Below, one piece after another: positions 7,946 through 16,865 of a stretch of DNA of 64,000 nucleotides. The stretch covers positions 62,001-126,000 of the forward strand of contig NZ_JAASAG010000006.1 in the NCBI RefSeq assembly GCF_012726265.1. Reading direction: 5' to 3'. Both the position numbers and the translations under genes were made by a program. Each line of letters begins with the position of its first letter. Position 1 is the first letter of the stretch. The notes below the pieces were generated by a model. The model made no database searches, was not told the DNA's origin, and was given only the letters and a program-made list of their open reading frames with translations. This DNA is from Streptomyces sp. HNM0575. GTDB taxonomy: Bacteria > Actinomycetota > Actinomycetes > Streptomycetales > Streptomycetaceae.

Positions 7946-9469
7946 TCACCGTGCTCCTGTCGGTCCTGGGGGTCCGCCCGGGCCTCGCGACCCGGCCGGG
8001 CTTCGCGATCCGGCCGTTCCCGGCGACCGCGCTCCGCCCGCTCCCGGCGACCGCGATCCGGCCGTTCCCGGCGACCGCGGCGCGGGCACGACCGGCGGTC
8101 CGCCCGGGCGCGAGGCGAATGCCGGGGCTGTCATCCTTGTGCCCCTTCTGCGCAGCCAGTAGCCGACCAGGATGAGGAGCAGGAAAGGCACCCATGCCGT
8201 GAGGTATGCCCACCCGTAGTGCCGTATGTCGAGGATCGAGTGCTCGGGGTCGATGTCCGAGGCGTTGACGCCGAAGTACGCGAGGAGCAGCGCGGGCGGC
8301 AGCGACATCAGCGTGACCAGGGCGATGAGCACCGAGAAGGAGCGTTCGCGGCGTTCGTCGCGCTCGGAGAGGGCGGCCTCCAGGGTCGCCGAGCGGGCGT
8401 CGATGACGGAGACGAGACGGTCCACCATCTGGGAGGAGTGCTCCAGGCTGTCCGTGATGCCGAGCGCGTCCCGGAGCGAGACCTGGAAGCCCTCGACCAT
8501 CATCTCCGGGAGCATCAGGCTGTCGATGTACGCCTCCACGCCGAAGGCCAGGTCGAGTTGGAGCTCGTTGGCGCCGTCGGCGAGTCTGGAGATCAGGTCG
8601 CGTGCGTCGGTCGGTGAGGTGAGAACCGCGCGCTGGTTGGCGTCCAGCATGGCGAAGGCCTCCAGGCGGGTGCGCTGGAGCACCGCGAGCGCCGTGAGCA
8701 TGGTGGCCGCCACCAGGGCGAGTACGTTCTCGACGTGCGGCGCCCAGCCGGCGTGGACGGACACCCCGCGGCCGTGGGCGAGCAGGGCGCTGCCCGGACT
8801 GTTCATCGCGGACGGCATCCGCACACCGAGCTGGGCCTGCGAGCCGGGCTGCATCTTGCCCCGGTAGACGACGGAGCTGACCGCGGGCGGTACGCAGACC
8901 TCGCCCGTGTCCGTCACGGCGGCGTTCTCGTCGAGCAGCAGCTCCCTCAACTCGCCGCCCGCGAACACGAGTTGGTGCACGTTCAGGCCGAATTCGAGTG
9001 GCAGGCCGAGGCCCATGCGCGCGGTGACCCCCGCCAGTAACGGCTCGCCGGACCAGGTCATCCCCTGCCGGGTGAAGCAGGTGGCGGCCAGCCAGTCCGC
9101 GACCTCGCCGTGCGTGACTCCGTCCGCGAACTCGCAGTCGAGCAGCAGGGTCGCGTCCTGACGGGGCGTCGTGAGGACGACCAGCGCCGAGGAGACGGGT
9201 GCGATACGGCTCGACGTGCCGTCCGGCAGCTCCAGTTCACCCGGCTCCAGCCTTTCGGCGAACGCGACGGTCGGCATTACGGGCGAGCTGTTGACCAGGT
9301 GCGGTGCGAAGCGGCCGAAGTCGAACCGGTTCGCCAGCCGGTTGTCGCCGTCCTCCGCCACCGGAACCTGCCCGGAGAGGCTGAACAGCAGGACTATGCG
9401 GGTCTTCTCGCGGCTGCCGGTGTCCACGGCGGGTGCGGCGGCGGAGTCGGTGTCCGTGATCGGCGTCAT
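7946..9469 (-). CDS. CorA-like two-helix membrane protein with Pro/Arg-rich tail, TTA codon
   Basis: 507-aa protein from ATG 9469. A large N-terminal soluble domain is followed by a long helical section and two closely spaced transmembrane helices (about 378-400 and 420-439), the layout of CorA/ZntB divalent-cation channels. After helix 1 it reads AYFGVN where CorA has YGMN, so the GMN selectivity motif is altered and transport is doubtful. The last ~68 residues are a low-complexity tail with repeated RSPGTAGS-like units, probably cytoplasmic. Leucine 144 is a TTA codon (9040-9038), making it bldA-dependent. The open frame continues about 100 codons upstream of the chosen ATG but is low-complexity. 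Coupled to the downstream phosphodiesterase (stop and next ATG 1 bp apart). Confidence 0.75.
   Translation of the reverse strand: MTPITDTDSAAAPAVDTGSREKTRIVLLFSLSGQVPVAEDGDNRLANRFDFGRFAPHLVNSSPVMPTVAFAERLEPGELELPDGTSSRIAPVSSALVVLTTPRQDATLLLDCEFADGVTHGEVADWLAATCFTRQGMTWSGEPLLAGVTARMGLGLPLEFGLNVHQLVFAGGELRELLLDENAAVTDTGEVCVPPAVSSVVYRGKMQPGSQAQLGVRMPSAMNSPGSALLAHGRGVSVHAGWAPHVENVLALVAATMLTALAVLQRTRLEAFAMLDANQRAVLTSPTDARDLISRLADGANELQLDLAFGVEAYIDSLMLPEMMVEGFQVSLRDALGITDSLEHSSQMVDRLVSVIDARSATLEAALSERDERRERSFSVLIALVTLMSLPPALLLAYFGVNASDIDPEHSILDIRHYGWAYLTAWVPFLLLILVGYWLRRRGTRMTAPAFASRPGGPPVVPAPRSPGTAGSRSPGAGGARSPGTAGSRSPAGSRGPGGPPGPTGAR
8000..8092 (+). repeat. Imperfect ~36-bp repeats inside the CorA-like tail
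   Basis: Units beginning CCCGGCGACCGCG repeat with small changes and encode the RSPGTAGSRSP tail of the CorA-like protein on the minus strand. Expansion or contraction in multiples of 3 would change tail length only. Confidence 0.6.
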
Positions 9470-9863
9470 CTTCTGCTGGCCCCTCGCCTTCGTCTCGCCT
9501 TCTTCGCCGGTTCTTTCGCCGGACCCTGAACGAACGGTGCGCCGCCGCGCCGGGGCGACGACCGGCCCGAAGTACGCCCGGACCGGCCCGAAGTACGCCC
9601 GGACCGGGTCGAGTTCGGGTGGAGGAAGAGGAGTACGAGCGCGAGCAGACGTGGTCCGCCGTGAGCCATGGTCAAGCCGCCCCCGTCCCCCCCCGGTCCC
9701 ACTCGTCCCGTCGTCCCCGTCAGCCGTCCCCGTCGCGCCCTGCCGCGCCCTTCGCGCCGGTGCCATTCTCTGTGAGTTCCGACCGCTCCGGAAGACGGTG
9801 ATGATCGTCTCTCTCCCGGGGCCGTACGCCCGTCCCCGTCCCCGTCCGTGTGCGGGCGCCGGG
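9470..9863. other. Intergenic stretch with a 20-bp direct repeat
   Basis: No convincing gene lies between the NicO transporter stop and the CorA-like start. Near 9560-9601 the sequence GACCGGCCCGAAGTACGCCC occurs twice in tandem and once partially. The region also holds C-rich runs. Presumably it contains the promoter of the CorA-like/GDPD pair; no -10/-35 pair stood out. Confidence 0.5.
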
Positions 9864-11555
9864 TCACAGCGGCGGCAGGCTGCGGAGGGCGAGGCCCAGG
9901 CCGACGGTGAGAACGGCCAGCGCCGTGAGCAGTGTGCCGTAGCGCGTGTAGCGGGACCACGCCGGAAGACGTCGCTCGGTGAGGGCGGTCAGGCGGTCGC
10001 CGCCGGTGGCGAGCAGCAGGCCCGCGGCGGTGAGGGTGGCCGCCATGCCGAGTCCGTAGCCGAGTACGAGTAGTACGCCGAAGAAGGTGTGGCTCAGGGA
10101 GACCGCGCCGAGCAGTACGACCAGGGCCGACGGGCTCGGTACTAGTCCGCCGGCGAGTCCGACGCCGACGAGCGAGGGAAGGCGGAGGGCGGAGCGGTCC
10201 CGGTGCCCGCCCTTGCGGGGGAAAGGACGGCCGTGACTGTGACTGTGGCTGTGATTGGTGCCGTGACTGCGCCCGTGACCATGGCCGGGGAAACCGCCCT
10301 TGCGGTACGGAAGTTGGGGCCCGTGGTCGTGGTCGTGGTCGTCTTCGTGGTCGTGGCCATGGCTGTGCCCATGCTTGTGACCGTGATGGTGACCCGTCGC
10401 CGGCGGTGTGCCGGTCTTGAGGGAGCGTACGGCCGTGACGACGAGCCATGTGCCGATGGCCGCGACGAGCAGTCCGCTGACCGTGCCCAGCCAGCCCATC
10501 AGCCGATCCCCCAGCAGCCCCCCGGAGAGGGTGAGTACGAGTCCGGCGATCAGCACGCCCGTGGTGTGTGTGGCGGTCACGGTCGCACCGACGGTCAGCG
10601 CGGCCCGTACACCGCCCGTGCGGCGGGCCAGGCATGCCGCGACGGCGAGCTTCGCGTGACCGGGGAGGGCGGCGTGACCGGCGCCGAGCACGACGGTGAG
10701 CAGTACGCCGAGAAGTCCCACGGGAAGCGTGAGGTCGCGGTCGGTGGTGAGCGCCGTCAACTGCCGCTCCAGGGAAGGGAACACGGCGGCTCCGGCCGCG
10801 ACGGAAGGCGCCGCGCCGGGACCGGCGCCCGCCACCCCCGCGCCGCCGCTCTCCGCCCCCGCGCCGCCGCTCTCCCCCTGGCCCCGGCCGTTGCCCCCGG
10901 GCCGTGCGCGCAGTCTCGCCGTGGTCTGGTTCAGCGGCTCGTCGGCGGCGCCGGAGGGATAGCGGCGCAGGCCCGCGCTCCTGCTCCGCTTGGGGGCGGT
11001 CGACGCGGTCAGCCGCACGCCGTTCCCTGCCGTCGCGGTGATCTCCTTCCAGCCCGTACGGCCGCGGTCCGCACCCGAGTCGAAGGTGACGGCCGCCGGG
11101 TGGGAGAGGTCGGCCCCGGCGCGGAGGCGGCAGGTGAGCCGGGCGATGGGCAGACCGGCCGCGCCCTTGCCGTATTCGAGGCGGCTGGAGCGCACGCGCC
11201 ATTCGCTGCGACGGCCGTCGACCGCCACCTCCGAAGTCCCGGCGAGCCGGGCGCAGCGCTGCCGGGCGTCGGCGGCGGCCTCGGCGCGGGAGACGTGGCC
11301 GTCGTCGTCCGTGTCGGCCTTCTCGCGGTACTGGGCGGTGGGGATCTCCGCGCTGTCGACGACGGCGGTGTCGTCGACGTGCGCCGCCGAAAGCCGTAGC
11401 CCGTGGTGCTGGTTGAGGCTGAAGTTGCCCAGCGGGTGTGCGTGGGCGGCGGGCGCCGCCGCGATGCCGGTCAGCAGCGCGACGACCGTCAGCACGAGGA
11501 CGGCGAAGGCCGTCCGCACGACGGTGGGGAGCGTGGTACGGGGGCGCTGGGTCAC
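9864..11555 (-). CDS. NicO/RcnA-type nickel-cobalt transporter with His-rich loop
   Basis: 563-aa polytopic membrane protein of the NicO (HoxN/RcnA-like) family. It begins with a Sec signal peptide (cleavage near residue 39, ...AAHA-HPLG) followed by a ~230-residue extracellular domain containing an EF-hand-like DTDDDGHVSRAE (about 81-92). Then come the membrane helices: a first set with GHAALPGHAKLAVAA, a His-rich cytoplasmic loop (repeated HGH/HDH, about 385-445) and a second set with GLVPSPSALVVLLGA, matching the two signature motifs of the family. The histidine loop suggests Ni/Co (or other metal) sensing or buffering. GTG start overlaps the upstream TPR stop (GTGA). Direction of transport is not certain; RcnA relatives are exporters. 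Confidence 0.85.
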   Translation of the reverse strand: MTQRPRTTLPTVVRTAFAVLVLTVVALLTGIAAAPAAHAHPLGNFSLNQHHGLRLSAAHVDDTAVVDSAEIPTAQYREKADTDDDGHVSRAEAAADARQRCARLAGTSEVAVDGRRSEWRVRSSRLEYGKGAAGLPIARLTCRLRAGADLSHPAAVTFDSGADRGRTGWKEITATAGNGVRLTASTAPKRSRSAGLRRYPSGAADEPLNQTTARLRARPGGNGRGQGESGGAGAESGGAGVAGAGPGAAPSVAAGAAVFPSLERQLTALTTDRDLTLPVGLLGVLLTVVLGAGHAALPGHAKLAVAACLARRTGGVRAALTVGATVTATHTTGVLIAGLVLTLSGGLLGDRLMGWLGTVSGLLVAAIGTWLVVTAVRSLKTGTPPATGHHHGHKHGHSHGHDHEDDHDHDHGPQLPYRKGGFPGHGHGRSHGTNHSHSHSHGRPFPRKGGHRDRSALRLPSLVGVGLAGGLVPSPSALVVLLGAVSLSHTFFGVLLVLGYGLGMAATLTAAGLLLATGGDRLTALTERRLPAWSRYTRYGTLLTALAVLTVGLGLALRSLPPL

Positions 11556-12973
11556 CGGCGGTCACCGTCCCCGGTGGCCGGGCCGCCGGACCGGTGGAGC
11601 AGCCGGACGGCGCGGGGCGCGTGCAGGGGGGAGAAGTGCGGGTTGAGCCGCAAGGCCCGCCGCAGGTGGCGGTCGCCCGCGGCGTGCCGTCCCAGCCGGT
11701 GTTCGATGACGCCCCGGTGGTAGTGGAAGAGCGCGTTCTTCCATCCGGTGCGGGCGGCGGCCTCGGCGTACCGCAGCGCCTCGGCGTCGCGCCCCGCGCG
11801 GTGCAGGGCCCAGCCCAGAGCGTCGGCGACGATGACGCCGTGCGAACGCTTCCACTCGCGTCTCATCATGGCGACCGCTGTGGCGGGCCTTCCGTGGTCG
11901 GCCTCGTACAGCGCGAGGTGCGGGTCGACCGGGCCGCCGTCGGCGCGCAGCATCCGTGCCTGCGCCTTCAGGGCGGCGAGTGCCTTACGGTCCCGGCCGC
12001 CCGGCCGTGACCCGCGAAGTTCCGCCGCCTCCAGCAGGAACTGCGGCAGCGGCGTGCGTTCGACGAGCCGGCCGTACGTCCTGAGCGCCTGCGCCCGGTG
12101 TCCGCGCGCGGCCTGGAGCCGGGCGCGCCCTGCGAGCGAGTAGGGGTGTCCGTGCACGGCGTCGAGGGCTCGCTCGAAGTGCCGCCCGGCGCTCTTCAAC
12201 TCGCCTCGGGACCAGGCTAGTTCGCCCATGCGGGACTCGGCGAAGGCCGTCTCGTCGGGGGTCTGGGCGGCCTCGACGGCCCGCCTCAGGGCGACCGCGG
12301 CGTCCCGGTTACGGCCGTGGGTCTCCAGGTCGTAGGCGGCGCGGCTGTACGCGGCGGCCGTCGGCTTCAGGTCGAGCATGCGCTGCACGGCCGTCCGGGC
12401 GGCGCGATAGTGGCCGAGCTGGATCTCGGCGTCCGCGAGCACCCCGTAGCCCGCCGCGCGGTCGGGCGCCATCCGGGTGCTGCGCAGACCCCACTTGCGT
12501 CCGGTGCCGAACTCGTGCCGGGCGTCGGCGAGTTGGCCCATGCCGGTCGTGGCGGCGTAGTTCCCGGTGCGTTTCAGGTCGAGCGAGCGGCGCAGCGCCT
12601 TGCCGGCCGCGTCGAGGCGGCCGGAGTCGAGGGTGGTACGGGCCCTCTCGATCAGTGCCTGGCCCAACTCCGACCAGACGACCGGGTCTTGAGGCGCCTT
12701 GTCCACGGCCCGGCGCGCGGCCCGGAGCGGATCGGCGCCCGTGCCGCCCGCGACCTCGTCCGTGCCCGAGCCCGCACCCGTGCCCGTACGGTCCCGGGAC
12801 TGCGCGGTGAGGGATCCAGGTCCCGGCCGCGAGGCGTCGCCGCCGGGACCGTAAGGCCCGATGGTGAGGAGCCCCGCGGCGCAGGCTCCGACGGCGACGG
12901 CCCCGGCGAGCGCCGCGTACCTGCGCTTCACGGGCCGCTTCACCCGCTTCACGGGTCCCTTCACGAACCTCAC
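11552..12973 (-). CDS. Membrane-anchored or secreted TPR protein
   Basis: 473-aa protein from GTG 12973, which overlaps the DUF4331 stop in a GTGA. The basic N-terminus (KRVKRPVKRRY) is followed by one hydrophobic segment (about 20-40), a signal anchor or signal peptide. After a Gly/Ser/Thr-rich linker the rest is tetratricopeptide repeats (PVVWSELGQALIERA, GYGVLADAEIQLGHY, ALGWALHRAGRDAEALRYA). TPRs mediate protein contacts, so it may scaffold the extracellular DUF4331 protein and the transporter encoded on either side. Its own stop overlaps the NicO start. No enzymatic motif. Confidence 0.8.
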   Translation of the reverse strand: MRFVKGPVKRVKRPVKRRYAALAGAVAVGACAAGLLTIGPYGPGGDASRPGPGSLTAQSRDRTGTGAGSGTDEVAGGTGADPLRAARRAVDKAPQDPVVWSELGQALIERARTTLDSGRLDAAGKALRRSLDLKRTGNYAATTGMGQLADARHEFGTGRKWGLRSTRMAPDRAAGYGVLADAEIQLGHYRAARTAVQRMLDLKPTAAAYSRAAYDLETHGRNRDAAVALRRAVEAAQTPDETAFAESRMGELAWSRGELKSAGRHFERALDAVHGHPYSLAGRARLQAARGHRAQALRTYGRLVERTPLPQFLLEAAELRGSRPGGRDRKALAALKAQARMLRADGGPVDPHLALYEADHGRPATAVAMMRREWKRSHGVIVADALGWALHRAGRDAEALRYAEAAARTGWKNALFHYHRGVIEHRLGRHAAGDRHLRRALRLNPHFSPLHAPRAVRLLHRSGGPATGDGDRR

Positions 12974-14451
12974 AGCGCGGCGTGCGGCGGATTGAGGTAG
13001 GGGAAGGTGTCCCGGGCGTCGGCCGGCTGGAGCTTGAAGTCCGGTGTCGGCAGCAGGTGTTGGGCCGACGGTCCCGCGGGCTCGCCCATCAGCATCCGGA
13101 TCAGCGGCCCGTCGATGGTGTCGTTGGGGCGGCGCCCGTTGGGGAAGCCCTGCCGGTCGCCGTCGAGTACGCCGCCGGGCTTCGGCTCCTTCGCCACGGG
13201 AGTGGTGAGGTTCAGCCGCATCTCCTCGGCGGGGACGATCCTCGCCCGGTCGGCGTCGGCGTTCATGGCGGGCGTGTTCAGGTCGTATCCGAACTCGGCC
13301 CCGTTGTCCTTCCCGATGCCGCGCAAGAACAGCGCCTCGATGTCCTTGCGCGGCGTGGCGGGGGCCTTGACGCCGTGGGCCCGTTCGATGCGGTGCGGCG
13401 GTACGGGATCGTTCACGGCCGCGAGGAAGTCCCGCTCCAGATGGTCGTCCTGGGGACCGCGCTGCTGGAAGCGGTCCTCGGGGCCGCCGGGGCGTGCCAG
13501 TCCGACGGTCGACCCGAAGACGCCGAAGGCCAGGTGCGGGTTGCCGTGCCGCGACACCTGGCGGAACTCCTCGTTCTCTCCGGACAGGCTCCTGCTCAGA
13601 TCGGCGCCGGGGCGCGAAACCGACGCCCAGACGCCCACGACGGGATTGCGCCGCGGGTCGTTGCGCAGCGCCACCGACTTCTTGGGCACCTGGAGGATCA
13701 GGCTGTTGACGTTCAGCGCCGACAGGGGCTGCGCATCGGGCAGCCAGCCGCGTACCGGTCCCGCCGTGCCCACGGTGTAGAGCCCGAACACTTCCGTGTC
13801 GGCTTTGAAGGCCTCCGCCGACTGTCCCGCCAGGGCCCGTCCCCCGCCCGGCAGCCGGCGTACGGCCTCCCGGCGCAGCCCGCCGTAGTCGGGCATGAGG
13901 GCGCGGCCCGCGTGGGTGGGGGTGGCGACGCCGTCCCCGACGAGGGTCTCGGGCGCGGCTCCCTTCCGGACGCGTTCCAGCTTGTACGTCTGCCGCACCC
14001 GCAGCGAGGGGTCGTCGAGCGAAGTCACCTGTCCGGGACCGACCTTGGGGCCCGCCTTGAACGGTCTGCGGTCGTCGTTCGCGAAGGTCCAGCGGTAGGT
14101 CGTGTCGGGCGTCCCGTCGCCGTCGGCGTCCGTGTTGATCTCGTACCGGGCACCGGTGGCGAACGGATAGTCGGCGACGGAGCCGGTCGCGTTCCCCGGC
14201 AGCTGGAACGGCCGTACGTTGGCGATCAGGGTGACCATGTCGTGGTCGTCGGGGCTGGTGAAGGCGTAGACGTCGGTGATGTCGGCGGCCGGGTCGGCCA
14301 GGGACGAGGGGGCGTCGACGTGGCCGCCGGCCTGGCTGCTGGACATCAGAGGACCCGACAGTGCCGCTCCCGCCACGACGGTCGCACCTGCGACGACGGC
14401 GATCCGGCGGCGGTGGGGGCGGGTGGACCAGGGCCTGCGGAACCAGCGCAT
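12970..14451 (-). CDS. DUF4331 secreted protein
   Basis: 493-aa protein starting at ATG 14451 behind a GGAG 6 nt upstream. N-terminus RRPWSTRPHRRR then a hydrophobic helix ending ...MSSSQA indicates export. The mature part opens with GGHVDAPSSLADPAADITDVYAF, the hallmark start of DUF4331, followed by SPDDHDMVTLIANV, a YEINTDADGDGTPDTTYRW calcium-loop-like stretch and a C-terminal FPNGRRPNDTIDG motif. Family function is not established; members are abundant extracellular proteins often near transporters. First gene of a DUF4331-TPR-NicO operon with 4-bp overlaps. A longer frame up to ATG 14586 exists but lacks a signal peptide in the right place. Confidence 0.85.
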   Translation of the reverse strand: MRWFRRPWSTRPHRRRIAVVAGATVVAGAALSGPLMSSSQAGGHVDAPSSLADPAADITDVYAFTSPDDHDMVTLIANVRPFQLPGNATGSVADYPFATGARYEINTDADGDGTPDTTYRWTFANDDRRPFKAGPKVGPGQVTSLDDPSLRVRQTYKLERVRKGAAPETLVGDGVATPTHAGRALMPDYGGLRREAVRRLPGGGRALAGQSAEAFKADTEVFGLYTVGTAGPVRGWLPDAQPLSALNVNSLILQVPKKSVALRNDPRRNPVVGVWASVSRPGADLSRSLSGENEEFRQVSRHGNPHLAFGVFGSTVGLARPGGPEDRFQQRGPQDDHLERDFLAAVNDPVPPHRIERAHGVKAPATPRKDIEALFLRGIGKDNGAEFGYDLNTPAMNADADRARIVPAEEMRLNLTTPVAKEPKPGGVLDGDRQGFPNGRRPNDTIDGPLIRMLMGEPAGPSAQHLLPTPDFKLQPADARDTFPYLNPPHAAL

Positions 14452-14977
14452 GAGTGCTCCTGCCGTGAGCTCGGGAAAGGCGTCCGGGAGCCACAGCGTG
14501 TCGTGAGGCCGTGCCCTGCCGGTGGGTTCGCCGCCGGCGCCACTCGCGTGAGGGAAACAGTGCACCGCGAGGACGTACCTCCGCATGTGATCAATTGACG
14601 GACCGTCAAGTCGCTTTGGAGTACGGGGACTTGGGGCCGGGTCTCGGTGAAGCGCCGGTACGCAGCGGCTTCGCCGTGATCGGCGGCCGTACGCCGAGGG
14701 AGCGTGGGCGGCGAACGACACACGAAATAGCTGGTTTCACCGCTTTGTCTGGCTATGCGGAAACGCCAGGACTTATTCATGGGATCACGGACGGACGAGT
14801 GGGCCGGGCCGCTGCGCAGCCGGGCCGCTGCGACGCGGGGTCCACCGACTCCCGTCCGGCCAGGGCCTGTTCAGGCCGCTTCAGGGCTTCCCGGTTCCGG
14901 CATGCCGTGCCGCGCTCCGTGTCCTGAGCCGGCCGGCGCTGGCTTCATGTGTCCCGGTTCTCCGAAAGGTTCACTTC
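14452..14977. other. Divergent control region between DUF4331 operon and secreted protein
   Basis: 526 bp without a convincing gene. It contains the perfect inverted repeat at 14595-14609 and must hold promoters for both directions. No further element was recognised. Confidence 0.5.
14595..14609. promoter_or_regulatory. Perfect 15-bp inverted repeat TTGACGGACCGTCAA
   Basis: Two 7-bp arms around a single A give a perfect palindrome 144 bp upstream of the DUF4331 start and about 370 bp upstream of the secreted-protein start. It contains a -35-like TTGACG on both strands. It looks like a dimeric repressor operator, possibly for metal control of the NicO operon. Regulator unknown. Confidence 0.45.
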
Positions 14978-15664
14978 ATGCTCAAGCACGGACTCCGTCG
15001 CCGCCTTGCCCTGCTCGCCTCCGCGACGGCGCTGCTCCTGCCGCTCGGGATCGCCCAGGCGGGCGCCGCGCCCGCCACGGCACACACCGCCTCCGCCGCG
15101 GGACCGATCCCCGGCGCCTACATCTCGCCGTGGGGCAGCGCGGACGTCGCGATGTCCCCGCAGTTCAAGCAGTGGACGGAGCGGGAGGGCATCACCGTGG
15201 AGGCCATCAGCCCGTTCAAGATGCACCCCGACGGCAACGGCTTCAGCATGCCCATCGGATCGACGGCGGGCGACGGCCTCGACTCCAAGGGCCGCATCTA
15301 CTATCCGGGCGGCCTGCGGCTCCACCTCGCCGCCACCGGCCAGACGGTCACCCTGAAGCCGACCTGGATCCGCGTCATGCCGCGGCCGGGCTACGCGGCG
15401 GGCGTGGAGCTGAACGGCCGGACGATCTCCGAGGAGACGCAGATCGCCGACACGGACTACGTGGAGGCGATGGAGGGGGCCAGGCCCAGCCCGACCGGCT
15501 TCCGCCTGGAGCGGATCCCCTTCTACTTCACGCAGGAGGCCGAGGACCTGATCGAGACGTACAGCGATCTCGACGCCCCCGACGCGGGCACGCCGTTCGG
15601 CACGCTGACGCCGCACTTCGACTACGTCCCGGGCCAGCCGGCCTTCCCCGGCCTGCCCGGCTGA
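14978..15664 (+). CDS. Secreted protein of unknown function
   Basis: 228-aa protein with a clear Sec signal peptide: basic MLKHGLRRR, a hydrophobic core, and an alanine-rich cleavage zone near residues 27-40. The mature domain has no cysteine and is beta-rich in appearance (IYYPGGLRLHLAATGQTVTL, LKPTWIRVMPRPGYAAGVEL), ending in DYVPGQPAFPGLPG. I do not recognise a family; the first part is faintly like an HtaA-type beta domain but lacks its usual tryptophan/tyrosine marks. RBS GAAAGG precedes the ATG. Followed by a strong terminator, so monocistronic. Confidence 0.75.
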   Translation: MLKHGLRRRLALLASATALLLPLGIAQAGAAPATAHTASAAGPIPGAYISPWGSADVAMSPQFKQWTEREGITVEAISPFKMHPDGNGFSMPIGSTAGDGLDSKGRIYYPGGLRLHLAATGQTVTLKPTWIRVMPRPGYAAGVELNGRTISEETQIADTDYVEAMEGARPSPTGFRLERIPFYFTQEAEDLIETYSDLDAPDAGTPFGTLTPHFDYVPGQPAFPGLPG

Positions 15665-15697
15665 CGCACACCCGGCTCGCACCGGAGCCGTGCTCAA

Positions 15698-15738
15698 CGG
15701 CAGCCGCCGGCAGGGGACTTCAGCCCCGGCGGCTGCCG
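15698..15738 (+). terminator. Terminator after the secreted protein gene
   Basis: 13-bp inverted repeat CGGCAGCCGCCGG / CCGGCGGCTGCCG with a 15-nt loop, 34 bp after the stop. No U-tract, as is usual in Streptomyces. Confidence 0.7.
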
Positions 15739-15856
15739 CGGGTGTGCCGGGCCCGTGGTGTCCCCGGGACGGGTGCCGGTGTCGCTGCGGGTACGGGTGC
15801 CGGTACGGGTGCGGGCGATGGTGACGCCTGCGTGTGCGGCCGTCCATAGTGGGCGC

Positions 15857-16690
15857 ATGCCCACCGAACCGTCGTCCCGCGACGAACCCCACCGGCACCG
15901 GCGGATGGCCGAGTCGTTCGGCACCGACGCCGAACGCTACGACCGCGCACGGCCGCGCTATCCGGAAGCCCTGGTGGAGCGCATCGCCGCCGCCGCTCCC
16001 GGCCCGGACCTCCTCGACGCCGGATGCGGTACGGGAATCGCCGCCCGGCAGTTCCAGGCGGCCGGGTGCCGTGTGCTCGGCGTCGAGCCGGACGCCCGAA
16101 TGGCCGCCGTGGCACGGCAGTTCGGGATCGAGACGGACGTCGCGAAGTTCGAGGAGTGGGATCCGGAAGGACGGCAGTTCGACGCGGTCGTCGCCGGGCA
16201 GGCCTGGCACTGGATCGACCCGGTGGCCGGTGCGCACAAGGCGAGGGAGGTGCTGCGGCCGGGCGGCCTGCTGGCGGCGTTCTGGAACGTGTTCCAGTTC
16301 CCGTCCGGCATCGCCGAGCCCATCGTGGAGGCCTGCCGTCGCGTCATGCCGGACTCGCCGGTCGACCCCCGTGCCATGACGAACCAGGGCGTGGAGGTGT
16401 ACGCGCCGATGCTCGCCAAGGTCGCCGACGGGCTCGGAGAGACGGGCGGGTTCGGCGAGCCCGAGCAGTGGCGGTTCGAGTGGGAGTGGTCGTACACATG
16501 TGACGCCTGGCTCGACCAGATGCCCACCTTCGGGCTCTTCACCAGGCTGCCGCAGGAACGGATGGGGGAGATCCTGGAGGCCGCCGGTGCCGCCGTCGAC
16601 GCGATGGGCGGCAGCTTCACGATGCGCTACACGACCGTGGCGGTCGCGGCGACGCGCACCGGCACGGTCCGGGACGGCGACGGGGACTGA
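15857..16690 (+). CDS. Class I SAM-dependent methyltransferase
   Basis: 277-aa cytoplasmic protein (start ATG 15857; an upstream in-frame extension is low-complexity). Motif I LLDAGCGTGIAARQF (about 53-67) binds SAM; motif II has GVEPDARM with the acidic residue contacting the ribose; AWHWIDPVAGAHKAREVL and RPGGLLAAFWN are the post-II and III motifs of the Methyltransf_11/UbiE-like group. The AQAWHWID pattern is typical of actinomycete 'small-molecule' methyltransferases. Substrate unknown. It sits alone between two terminator-bounded genes. Confidence 0.85.
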   Translation: MPTEPSSRDEPHRHRRMAESFGTDAERYDRARPRYPEALVERIAAAAPGPDLLDAGCGTGIAARQFQAAGCRVLGVEPDARMAAVARQFGIETDVAKFEEWDPEGRQFDAVVAGQAWHWIDPVAGAHKAREVLRPGGLLAAFWNVFQFPSGIAEPIVEACRRVMPDSPVDPRAMTNQGVEVYAPMLAKVADGLGETGGFGEPEQWRFEWEWSYTCDAWLDQMPTFGLFTRLPQERMGEILEAAGAAVDAMGGSFTMRYTTVAVAATRTGTVRDGDGD

Positions 16691-16865
16691 CGCGCAGGCG
16701 GGGGCCGCCACCACGGCAGGGAGCACGCGCTCAAGCCCCGACGCGTTCAATCCCGGATGCGCTCAAGTGCCGCCACACGCGGGCCAGTCGGGACACCACA
16801 CGTCAGCCGGAACACACATCAGCCGGGACACGACAGCCGTGGAAAGTCCGGTCGGTCGGGGCAGG

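Noticed and set aside
9466-11565. A very long open frame in another register over the NicO gene
   Set aside because: Arg/Pro-rich translation with no domain; a shadow of the NicO gene and its upstream gap, as is common in high-GC DNA.
14452-14586. Longer DUF4331 start at ATG 14586
   Set aside because: It would bury the signal peptide about 45 residues inside the protein, while ATG 14451 has a good RBS.
14978-15664. HtaA-type haem-binding domain in the secreted protein
   Set aside because: Only a vague match to the beta-strand pattern; key aromatic residues are missing.
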